This document shows, piece after piece, positions 29,381 through 37,512 of a stretch of DNA of 64,000 bases. Numbering within the stretch: position 1 is the first letter of the stretch; each line of letters opens with the position of its first letter. The notes under the pieces are model-generated. The model was not told the origin of the DNA, did no database searches, and was given only the letters and a program-made list of their open reading frames with translations. The stretch is from Diacronema lutheri (lineage: Eukaryota; Haptophyta; Pavlovophyceae; Pavlovales; Pavlovaceae). A program made the translations under genes and the position numbers. The DNA is taken from contig JAGTXO010000018.1 of the NCBI GenBank assembly GCA_019448385.1, forward strand, positions 558,001 to 622,000, read 5' to 3'.

Positions 29381-29858
29381 CGGCGGCGGCGGCGGGCGCG
29401 GCGGGCGCGCTCGCGCCCGCACTCTCATCCGCGGAGCTGCCGGCGCCAGTGCCGGCGGCAGTCGCGCGCGCTGGCCGAAGCGCGGCCGGCGTTGACGCAC
29501 GGCCGAGCCGCGCAGCGGTCGACGCTACGCGGGCTCTGCCCAGGTCGCGCGCGGCTGGCGACGCGTGCCGCGCGCGACACGACCGTGCACGCCGCCGCCC
29601 ATGGCCGAGCACGCCGCACCAGCCGGCCCGCTCCAATCGCCGTTTGGATCACGGACGCTTGCGACGGCTCGTCGGCGCGCGTCATCTGCGCCGGCGGCCA
29701 CGGCGCCGTCCGCTCCGGCCTCGTCTCGAGCAGCCCGCCCGCTGCTCGCCGCCCTCCACGCCGCCGCAGCTTCGCTGCGCGTCATGCTCCCGCGCTCGCC
29801 AATCGATAAGTTCCCTTCCAAGGACGTCCCTCCGAACGACCCGCGCCGCACCTGGGCC
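29308..29858. other. unresolved region with hexanucleotide repeat
   Basis: No gene can be called with confidence. A plus-strand frame (29604-29876, ending TWAAPSAP) and a minus-strand frame (29785-29525) both have moderate length, with low-complexity Ala/Arg/Ser content and no domain. Near 29341-29382 lies a (GGCGAC)n hexanucleotide repeat that would code Ser-Pro on the minus strand. Confidence 0.5.
29341..29382. repeat. (GGCGAC)7 hexanucleotide repeat
   Basis: About seven perfect copies of GGCGAC, followed by CGG and GCG-rich sequence. It is outside any firm gene. Confidence 0.9.
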
Positions 29859-29920
29859 GCCCCCTCGGCGCCCTGATCGGACAAGGGCGAATCCGATCAG
29901 GCCGAGGGGGCGCTTTTTTT
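29859..29920 (+). other. 20-bp-stem hairpin followed by T7
   Basis: GCCCCCTCGG plus CCTGATCGGA (29859-29868, 29872-29881; a 3-nt bulge between) pairs with TCCGATCAGG plus CCGAGGGGGC (29892-29911). The loop is ten bases, CAAGGGCGAA. GC and seven T follow (29914-29920), then AATAAAATAAAA. The shape equals a bacterial rho-independent terminator, but the context is eukaryotic. Other readings are a mini-inverted-repeat element, an RNA processing signal or the 3' end of a small RNA gene. Confidence 0.85.
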
Positions 29921-29981
29921 AATAAAATAAAAATGGCGGGCTCCGTCGTGCAGAGCCCGGGGCGCTGAATCGGCGGCGGCG

Positions 29982-30785
29982 ATGAGCTGCGACGAGGCCA
30001 GCTCCGATTTTCGTTCCTGCGCGATAGCGTGCGGCTTTCCAGCTGCCGAGGTTGAGGTGACGCTTCACGAGTCTCGCGGGTACGTCGCTGCCGCGCTCGC
30101 GCTGTTTGACAAGCACCGCGTTCCGCTAGACAGCGATGCGGTCGCTCTCCTCCAGAGTCGCTCGCAGGGCGATGCCGATGCGTGTGAAGAGCACGAGGTG
30201 GAGGAGGTGCACGAGCCCACCGCGACAGGCGCGCGCAGCCCGAGCTCACCAGCTCAGCCCAAGCCCGCCGCGCCTCAGTGCGAGGTCGCCCGGCGCGACA
30301 TCAACATCCAGATCAAGGACTTGATCGATCATGGTCTCATCGCCGCAGGTAGGCGTCGTGAGCGTGACAGCGCGAGCGTGCCGCGCCGCAGCGACGCTTT
30401 TGCGCGCAGGGCGCGCGCGCGAGCGAGCGCGCCCGCCGTGCGTCTCACGCCGGCCCGATCGACTGCCGCCCCGCGCGCTCGTGCGCGCTGCGCTCGCTTG
30501 CGATCGGAAGGGCACACGGTGCGCCTGTGCGCAAAGGTGCAAGGCACGCACGTATCGGGGGCTGCGACTTTGCGCGCGGATGGGACCCTGCTCGAAGCGG
30601 ATGGCACGACCCACACCACGGCCTCAGGCTGGTCACAGGCGTGCATCAAGCGCGCTGGCTTCATGTCCAAGACCAACGGCTGGGACGTCACATTCTACGA
30701 TGGGGCCGGCGACAACAATGGCATGCAGATGAGCGCGATCAGGCGCAAGCTGGACGAGGACCTTCGCAAAGCACCGAGTGCGTGA
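29982..30785 (+). CDS. UBA-like plus RAMA-domain protein
   Basis: Two exons (29982-30348, 30511-30785) give 213 residues. The N-terminal half has a three-helix, UBA/CUE-like segment: FRSCAIACGFPAAEVEVTLH, then GYVAAALALFDKH. After an acidic and Pro-rich linker, the C-terminal half is RAMA-like: IQIKDLIDHGLIAAG joined by a phase-1 intron to HTVRLCAKVQGTHVSGAATL, then RADGTLLEADGTTHTTASGW, and NGWDVTFYDG. RAMA domains are small, probably DNA-binding modules first seen beside bacterial DNA methylases and restriction systems; in eukaryotes they occur in MPND-type proteins. The splice restores the family pattern (GLxxxG, then a beta-strand). The function is inferred to be chromatin- or modified-DNA-linked ubiquitin biology and is not shown. 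Confidence 0.62.
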   Translation: MSCDEASSDFRSCAIACGFPAAEVEVTLHESRGYVAAALALFDKHRVPLDSDAVALLQSRSQGDADACEEHEVEEVHEPTATGARSPSSPAQPKPAAPQCEVARRDINIQIKDLIDHGLIAAGRRRERDSASVPRRSDAFARRARARASAPAVRLTPARSTAAPRARARCARLRSEGHTVRLCAKVQGTHVSGAATLRADGTLLEADGTTHTTASGWSQACIKRAGFMSKTNGWDVTFYDGAGDNNGMQMSAIRRKLDEDLRKAPSA

Positions 30786-30858
30786 CCGTAGCGCGTATAG
30801 ATTCGCTTTTAAAACAGGTTCCGTCCTCCGGAACGCGCGAAAACGAACCACAAACGCG

Positions 30859-33408
30859 ATGTTGGCCCCAGCCGCCGCCGCGGTGATCGCCTCGCTCACC
30901 CTCGGCTCGCTCATCTCGTCGTCGCGCATCGAGCAGTGCGTGCAGACTGGCAACGGGCCCTCCGAGCTCGTATGCGAGAGGGACAAGTTCGTCGTCGCGC
31001 TCAGCGTCGAAAACGGCCAGAACGGCACGGAGACCGTCGAGGCCACGTTCAGCCAGGCATCCGACGACAGCGGCACGCGCCAGCTACAAGTGCCGTGGCG
31101 GATCGAGCTACGCAAGTCGCGCGTGAGCATCCGGTACCCGATTACATACGTGCGCAGCTTCAACGCGCAGCCCGGCGAGCAGGTAATCGTCGTGCCGTCG
31201 CTCGGGTGCGTCGACGGCGCGTCGTCGGCGTCGCCGACGTGCGGCTGGGCCGTGAGCAACGGTAACCGTGTGCAGGACAGCCAGGGCTTCTGCTGCACGT
31301 GCGACTTCTTGCAAACGATCGGCGTGAGCGACAGCCCGACGCGCGCGACGACGCTCAGCTGCGACCTGTTCACGTCACAGCAGTCGGCGCACTGCCTCCG
31401 CTTTGGCGAGCTCTGGTACTCTGCGTACGCGGTCGGGGCCGCCGAGACCTTCTTCACGCTCGAGCTCGGCGTCACGAGCTACGTGGAAGGTGCGGAGAAC
31501 ACGGAGGTTGTTCAGCACCAAGAGGTGCTCACGCTCGGCCCCACTTCACCCGGCGCGCGCTCGGCCGACGGCAAGATCATCGCTCGGCTGCTCGGCGATT
31601 TTGCGCGCCCGGCCGAGGCGCCGGCGCTCGAGTCCAAGTACTTCGTCGTGCCGAGTTCGCCGAACACGCACGAGCGAGTGCGCGCTGGCAAGGCCGAATG
31701 GATGCTGCTCGACCGCTCGCACTTCACGATGGACGGCACCCAGTGCAACAAGATTGGCGTGAGTTACCCCGCCTTCCGGTACGAGTCCGACCGGTGCGGC
31801 AAGCGCGCCGGCTCGTGCCTCGGCGGGCAGATCGACTCGTATCGCGCGGCGGATCAAGCGCGCATCACGGCAGGCAGCAAGCCGCACAACATGGTGAGCG
31901 CCTACGGCGATTTCTCCTACGTGTACGCGCCGACGAGTGGCAACCACTACATCGCGTACGCATGGCCGGGTATGCAGGCGAGCGTGATCACGCTCGAGAT
32001 GGCGGCGGACAACGTGCGCTTCGTCACGAACAACGCGCCGGGCGAGATCGACGAGGCGGAAGTCAAGGACTTTGAAGCGCTCTCGTCCGACGGGCTGCTT
32101 GTCGTCGTCTTCACCAACGTGGGCACGATCACCGCGGACTTCACGACGACCGTTGACTGCGCGGACGGCGCGCCCGACATCATGCCCGTCGCGGCGCAGC
32201 GACGGTCGGTCCGGCCGTACTTCTCCGAGCGGCTCGAGTTTGCGCTGCACAGCACCTCGCCGCTCCAATCCGACGGCAGCTGCGTCGTGCGCCTCTTCGA
32301 CGCGCTCAACTCGGTCACGGACGAGACGACAGTCGGCTTCACGACGACGGCGCTCGTCGACGACAGGGGCGCGCAAGACGGCGAGGTCGCAGAGGGCGGG
32401 CCGGTAAGCGAATCGAACGGCGACGCGGCGGGCAGCGGCGCGGGCGGGAGCGGTGTCTTCGGCGCGGGCGGCGCTCTGTGCGAGAGCCAGTGCCCCAGCT
32501 TCTTCGACGTCAAGTGCTTCATCCTTCTGCGCTGCTGGGGCCGTATCGGCCGAATGGTCGGCGTTGTGGCGAGCGTGCTGCTCGGCAGCCTGCTCCTCTT
32601 CAAGGCATGCATGTCGCCGAAGGTGCGCGGCTGCGTACGCGACTTCGCGTGCGCCCGCGCAGGCGGCTGGGGCGGCACGAGCAGTCGCGCCGTCGAGCGC
32701 CGCTCGCGCGTGCTCGACGTGGACGAGGGGCGCGCGAAAGACGTGCAGCGCGACGAGCGCAACGAGCATGCCTCGCGCAGCCCGGCTCGCCGTGCGCCCG
32801 CCACGCCGCTGCCCAACAAGAAGGCGGCGGCTGCGCACCTGCTCGCGTCGCCCACGACGGCAAGCTCTATGAAGGACAGTGCGCTTTCCTCGCCCTACAC
32901 CGAGCGGTCGGCGGCGGCAAGCCGCGCGTCCGCGACCGACCTCAGCTTGTTCAAGTCAGTTGCGCCCGGCGAGGCGCGCGCGCCGCCGGCCGTGAGCAAG
33001 AGCCCGACGCGGCCCGTCTCCGCTTCGCCGGCTGCGCGAGTACCTTGCTACCTCAACCTGCGGGCGGGCGCACAGTTGTGCGCCGCGCTGCGCGAGCCCG
33101 GCGAGCGGTTCAGCCTGCGCGGCTTCCTCGTCCGCCTCGAGGCCGCTGCTTTCGACGTCGTCGCGCCCGATGACAGGACATTTGTGTTCACGCTCGACGG
33201 CGACGACGCCGCGCAGCACGTCCATTTTTGCCAGGAACTCGGCTGTTACATGGGCCTCGCCGCGCCCGCACCCATCAAGGCGCCGGAAGGCTCGCTGCAC
33301 TTCACCGCGGCACAAGTACGCGCCCTCGTCTCGAGCGCGCCGCTTTTCGAGTGCCTCAACGTCGCGCCGGAGGTGAGCGACGAGGCGGAGGCTCTCCACA
33401 GCGCGTGA
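30859..33408 (+). CDS. HAP2: HAP2/GCS1 gamete fusion protein
   Basis: 849 residues, single exon. HAP2 is a class II membrane fusogen on gametes that merges plasma membranes. After a signal peptide (MLAPAAAAVIASLTLGSLIS), the family start is clear: IEQCVQTGNGPSELVCERDK, then FVVALSVENGQNGTETVEA. The middle has the Cys cluster GFCCTCDFL (near residue 140) and the hallmark SAHCLRFGELWYSAYAVG (near 177-194). More paired Cys residues follow (DGTQCNKIG, DRCGKRAGSCLGG). A stem with CESQCPSFFDVKC leads into one membrane helix (RMVGVVASVLLGSLLLFKAC, near residue 565). The cytoplasmic tail of about 260 residues is longer than usual and basic at first; its last part (GSLHFTAAQVRALVSSA) looks folded. ATG 30859 is chosen as it starts the signal peptide. 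The fusion loop cannot be assigned by eye. Confidence 0.92.
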   Translation: MLAPAAAAVIASLTLGSLISSSRIEQCVQTGNGPSELVCERDKFVVALSVENGQNGTETVEATFSQASDDSGTRQLQVPWRIELRKSRVSIRYPITYVRSFNAQPGEQVIVVPSLGCVDGASSASPTCGWAVSNGNRVQDSQGFCCTCDFLQTIGVSDSPTRATTLSCDLFTSQQSAHCLRFGELWYSAYAVGAAETFFTLELGVTSYVEGAENTEVVQHQEVLTLGPTSPGARSADGKIIARLLGDFARPAEAPALESKYFVVPSSPNTHERVRAGKAEWMLLDRSHFTMDGTQCNKIGVSYPAFRYESDRCGKRAGSCLGGQIDSYRAADQARITAGSKPHNMVSAYGDFSYVYAPTSGNHYIAYAWPGMQASVITLEMAADNVRFVTNNAPGEIDEAEVKDFEALSSDGLLVVVFTNVGTITADFTTTVDCADGAPDIMPVAAQRRSVRPYFSERLEFALHSTSPLQSDGSCVVRLFDALNSVTDETTVGFTTTALVDDRGAQDGEVAEGGPVSESNGDAAGSGAGGSGVFGAGGALCESQCPSFFDVKCFILLRCWGRIGRMVGVVASVLLGSLLLFKACMSPKVRGCVRDFACARAGGWGGTSSRAVERRSRVLDVDEGRAKDVQRDERNEHASRSPARRAPATPLPNKKAAAAHLLASPTTASSMKDSALSSPYTERSAAASRASATDLSLFKSVAPGEARAPPAVSKSPTRPVSASPAARVPCYLNLRAGAQLCAALREPGERFSLRGFLVRLEAAAFDVVAPDDRTFVFTLDGDDAAQHVHFCQELGCYMGLAAPAPIKAPEGSLHFTAAQVRALVSSAPLFECLNVAPEVSDEAEALHSA

Positions 33409-33633
33409 CGTCCGCGCGAGAGCGGGCGGCGCGCGTCGCCCGACGGCGTTGCACGTGCGCGCCCTAGGTTGGGTGCGCTCTCGTTTCAGGCGCGTCGCTC
33501 GTCTGGGTGCCCCGGCGTCGCTCCCACCGCGGACGAGTGGGCGGCGCACGGACCCGGTCATGTTGCCTACCATGGCCTAGCCCCACAGTACGTAGTGGAC
33601 TGGATTGTTGGTCCGCCCGAGAGACGGGTGGGC

Positions 33634-36231
33634 ATGGTCAGCGGAGGTTTCGTGTCGCTGCTGCTGGCCGCGTCCACATCGGCCGCAGCCGATCCGTCCG
33701 AGGTCACCTTCCTGCCAGGTTGGGTGGGCAAGCTCCCGTCGCGCAGCTGGAGCGGCTTCGTCGACGGCACGCCGCCGGGCGAGAAGAAGCCCATCCACTC
33801 GCACTACTGGCTCTTCGAGTCGGAGAACGACCCGGACAACGATCCGCTCATCGTCTGGACGAATGGCGGGCCGGGCGCGAGCTCGATGTTTGGCCTGCTC
33901 GTCGAGCTCGGCCCGTTCTACCTCTCCACTGCGTCGCTACGCACCGCCGCCTTCAACGCGACGGGCATCCCGACGCTCTTTCGGAACGAGTACTCGTGGA
34001 CAAAGCTTGGCAACCTGTGCGCTCGGCCTCCGGCCGCGCCGCGGCGCCCGGCGCGCAGCGAGCGCTCGCCACGGCTCGACGCCACTCACGCCCGTTGACG
34101 CCTCCGCACGCACCGCGCCCCGTCGCGCGCAGCCTCGTCTACAACGCGCCCGCACCGGTCGGCTTTTCGTACTGCGGCAACGACCCGGCGGGCGACGCGC
34201 ACAGCTGCGGCGCGTGGGACGACAAGCGGCAGGCGCTGTCCGCGCATGTGCTCCTGAAGAACGTGCTCAAGACTCACCCGCGTTTCGCGCGCCACGACGT
34301 GTACATCACGGGCGAGTCCTACGCCGGCATCTGTGCGCGCGTTGCGCGCCCCCTTCTTTTAAACGCCTCACGCGAGCGCGCCGCTGTGCGGTGCGGTGCG
34401 GTGCGGCGCGCCTCACGCCGCGCGGCATGACGCGCGCGCGCGGCGAGCAGACGTGCCGACGCTCGCGCGCGAGATCCTGGCGAGCAGCGCGCCCGACGAG
34501 CCGCGGCTCAAGGGCCTCGCCGTAGGCGACGGGTGCGTCGGGAGCGCTGTGAATTGCTTTGACACGCACGGCCCGCAGTTCCTCGTCGAGTTTTTGCACG
34601 GGCACCAGCAGTTTTCTGAGGCGCTGCACGAGGAGATACGCGCGCAGTGCCCGGCGGACGAGCTGCGCGACGGCGTGCGCTCCGAGCCATGCAAGGCGGC
34701 GCTCGACCAGATGGACGAGGAGGTTGGAGGATATTTTGCGTGAGCGTCGCAGCGCGTTGCAGCGCGTTGCAGCGCGCGCGCCGCGCGCGCATACGCCGCC
34801 GCCGCTTTGTCCGGGCCGCCGCGGCGCTGCACTCACCACGCCGCGGCGCTGCACTCACCACGCCGCGGCGCTGCACTCACCACGCCGCGGCGCTGCACTC
34901 ACCACGCCGCGGCGCTGCACTCACCACGCCGCGGCGCTGCACTCACCACGCCCCCCCCTTGCCCCGCCCCCCCCCCCCCCCCCCTTGCCCCTTGCCCCGC
35001 CCCCCCCCCTTGCCCCTTGCCCCGCCCCCCCCCCCCCTTGCCCCGCCCCCCCCCCCCCCCTTGCCCCGCCCCCCCCCCCCCCCCCTTGCCCCTTGCCCCT
35101 TGCCCCTCGCCCCTTGCCCCTTGCCCTGCCCCCAGCTACTCACTGTATGATGAGTGCGTCTCCCGCCCCCCTTGCCCCTTGCCCCTCGCCCCTTGCCCCT
35201 TGCCCCGCCCCCAGCTACTCACTGTATGATGAGTGCGTCTCCCGCCCCCCTTGCCCCTTGCCCCTCGCCCCTTGCCCCTTGCCCCGCCCCCAGCTACTCA
35301 CTGTATGATGAGTGCGTCTCCCGCCCCCCTTGCCCCTTGCCCCGCCCCCAGCTACTCACTGTATGATGAGTGCGTCTCCCGCCCCCCTTGCCCCTTGCTT
35401 GCCCCTTGCCCTGCCCCCAGCTACTCACTGTATGATGAGTGCGTCTCCCGCCCCCCTTGCCCCTTGCCCTGCCCCCAGCTACTCACTGTATGATGAGTGC
35501 GTCTCCCGCCCCCCTTGCCCCTTGCCCTGCCCCCAGCTACTCACTGTATGATGAGTGCGTCTCCCGCCCCCCTTGCCCCTTGCTTGCCCCTTGCCCCCGC
35601 CCCCAGCTACTCACTGTATGATGAGTGCGTCTATGAGAATGGACTCGAGCGCAGACGGCCGCGAGGCGCGCGCACGTGGCGGACCGCGCGCGGCCCGATG
35701 CACTCGGCCGCGCACAAGCACCGCGCACGCCTCGCGCACGCGCTCGGCGGTGCGCTCAACGACTACCCGTGTGGCGGCGGCCCCGCGATGGACGTGTGGG
35801 TGAACCAGACCGCCGTGCGGCGCGCGTTGCACGTGCCGCCGTCCGCGCACTTCTTCTCCTTCGACAACGCGGTGGGCTTCGAGTACACGAGCTCGGAGCG
35901 CTCGGTCCTGCCGTTCTACCGCCACCTCGCGCTCGAGACCGACGTTCGCGTGCTCATCTACAATGGCGACGTCGACCCCGGCCTCAACGCGATCGCCGCG
36001 CAGAACTGGACGCGCGCGCTCGGGCTCACGACCAAGGCGCGCTGGCGGCCGTGGACCGTGGATGGGCGGCAGCGGATGGGTGGGTATGTGACGGAGTATG
36101 AGGGCGACTTTGCTTTCCTCACCGTGCGCGGCGCGGGGCACATGGTGCCCGAGTACAAGCCGGACGCGTCCCTCGAGTTCCTCGGCCGGTGGCTGCGCGC
36201 CGAGCCGTTTCGGCCGTACGTGAAGCCGTAG
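33634..36231 (+). CDS. Serine carboxypeptidase (S10 family), secreted or vacuolar
   Basis: Four exons (33634-34016, 34133-34332, 34451-34739, 35607-36231) give 498 residues. S10 enzymes cut C-terminal residues from peptides at acid pH in vacuoles or outside the cell. A signal peptide (MVSGGFVSLLLAASTSAAA) leads to PLIVWTNGGPGASSMFGLLV (oxyanion-hole region) and NAPAPVGFSY. Intron 2 splits the catalytic Ser box and splicing rebuilds GESYAGIYVPTLAREI. The catalytic Asp is in VLIYNGDVDPGLN and the catalytic His in VRGAGHMVPEYKPD. Intron 1 (34017-34132) and intron 2 (34333-34450) have GTGCGC donors. Intron 3 (34740-35606, donor GTGAGC, phase 2) is 867 bp and consists largely of two tandem arrays; its last unit supplies the real acceptor and the start of exon 4 (YSLYDECVYENG). 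Confidence 0.93.
34818..34949. repeat. 22-bp tandem repeat, six copies
   Basis: Six perfect 22-bp units start at 34818, 34840, 34862, 34884, 34906 and 34928, each beginning GCCGCGGCGCTGCACTC. They lie in intron 3 of the carboxypeptidase gene and are followed by long poly-C blocks split by TTG (34950-35130). Confidence 0.95.
35106..35638 (+). repeat. Tandem array of 3' splice-site/exon-start copies in an intron
   Basis: The 18-mer CTACTCACTGTATGATGA, which is the beginning of exon 4, occurs eight times, at 35136, 35215, 35294, 35352, 35421, 35479, 35537 and 35607. All copies follow CCCCCAG and are followed by GTGCGTCT. The last is the true exon. The spacer of CCCTTG units varies, so units are 79, 79, 58, 69, 58, 58 and 70 bp. 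Each of the seven decoys has a full AG acceptor and a GTGCGT donor of the type used in this genome. Confidence 0.95.
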
Positions 36232-36340
36232 GCGTGGACGCGCGCGCTGTGCTGGCGCGGCCCGTTCTACAGTGACTGTCTCCCGGCTCGGCGCACAGTG
36301 AAAAGGCCGTTGGGAGGAGGAGCGGGGAGCAAGGAGAAAA

Positions 36341-36853
36341 ATGGCCATGCGCTTTCGGGCGCTACCAGTTCTGCTCTTCGCGTGCAGCGGTGCGTTGGGC
36401 TTCGCGCCGCCGAGCGCTCGGCCGAGCTGCGCGCTGGCGGCGCGCGCGTCGCGCAGGCGGGCTGCAGACGCATCGATGATGGGCGTCCTTCAGCTCTTCG
36501 ACAAGTTCTTCGCGCCGACGAGCAGCGACCCCGCCAAGGCGGTCGCCGTCTCGAGGCTCAACCTGATGCTCGCGTCGGATCGCGCGGCGCTGGACAACGA
36601 GACGCTGATCAAGATCCGCAACGGCATCATCGAGCTCGTGCAGCAGTACGTCGATATCCAGCCCGACGACGTCATCCTCAACATTTCGACGGAGGAGCGC
36701 AAGTCGATCCTCACGGCGAGCCTCGCGATCAAGGGTAGGCGCGTCGCGACCGCGTCCGTCGCGCCGCCGCCGCGGCCGACGAAGGCGCGCGTGTCCGACA
36801 TGCCGTACAGGCCGCCCTCCGGGGCTGCGAGCAGTTCGGATACGTCCGAGTGA
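36341..36853 (+). CDS. MinE: Nuclear-encoded plastid MinE
   Basis: 170 residues. MinE sets the position of the division ring by driving MinD off membranes. The core matches bacterial and plastid MinE: PAKAVAVSRLNLMLASDRAA, then LIKIRNGIIELVQQYVDIQP, then DDVILNISTEERKSILTASL and AIKG. The N-terminus is bipartite: a signal peptide (MAMRFRALPVLLFACSGALG) ends at a FAPPSARPSC segment, the Phe at the cleavage point being typical of import into plastids with four membranes of red origin. A Ser/Arg-rich transit stretch follows. The C-terminal 40 residues are an extension of low complexity. No MinD gene lies in the window. Confidence 0.92.
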   Translation: MAMRFRALPVLLFACSGALGFAPPSARPSCALAARASRRRAADASMMGVLQLFDKFFAPTSSDPAKAVAVSRLNLMLASDRAALDNETLIKIRNGIIELVQQYVDIQPDDVILNISTEERKSILTASLAIKGRRVATASVAPPPRPTKARVSDMPYRPPSGAASSSDTSE

Positions 36854-37512
36854 AGCCGCTGGCGAAGCGCCGCCGGAGCGCAGCGGATCGCGTGCGCTCT
36901 GGCGCTCGTCGCGCCGTTTTGCGGCGACCTCCTTCACGCGTCCAAGGGCCATGGCAGGAGGGCGATGCGCCGCGTGCACACCTCACACCCAAACTACCAC
37001 CTCCAGGGGCCAGGGCGCCCTGTCACGTCCGCGCCGCTCGCAGCGCCGGCGAACGCACGGTGACCGCCGCCGCTCAGCGGGCGCACGCTTGTTCCGCGGT
37101 GGGCGTCGCTGCTTCCTCGGCGCTTGGCCCAGGCGATCCGAGCGGCTGACCGACCGCCATGCGGCTTGGAAGGCGCAGGTCGGCCACCCGCGCCGCCACG
37201 CGGCACCAGCAGCGCGATGCGCCCACACTAGGCCAAGCGTGGCGTGTTGGCGATGTTGCGCGGCAGCTTTCCCCTGTTCTATAGCAAAATGAGGTCGCCG
37301 CAAATTTGTCTGCCAGCAATTTCGCGGCCGGCCCGCCAGCGTCGCCCGCCTGTGCCAAGAGCCCAGTAATCTCTGAGAGTGTCTGAGTCGGGGTCTGACT
37401 CAGGAATGTCTGACTCGGGAATGAAGCTTCCCAGACCTTTCGCGAGGCGAGGGGTGCGGAGCCGCAGAAGAGGGTGGGGTCGTCCTCGTCGAAGGACCAG
37501 CCCGCTGGACGG
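36854..37512. promoter_or_regulatory. 659-bp intergenic region with TGACTC-type sites
   Basis: No gene is seen. A cluster of bZIP (AP-1/GCN4-type) motifs lies at TGAGTC (37384-37389), TGACTCA (37396-37402) and TGACTC (37411-37416), about 100-130 bp before the kinesin-13 ATG. The first two form an inverted pair. The rest is GC-rich without features. Confidence 0.4.

Noticed and set aside
29859-29920. Bacterial rho-independent terminator
   Set aside because: The shape fits, but flanking genes are eukaryotic with introns and no bacterial-type gene ends here, so I list only the hairpin.
34950-35130. Coding of the Pro/Leu-rich frames over the carboxypeptidase intron
   Set aside because: The open frames arise from C-rich tandem repeats; splicing 34739 to 35607 restores the S10 family alignment.
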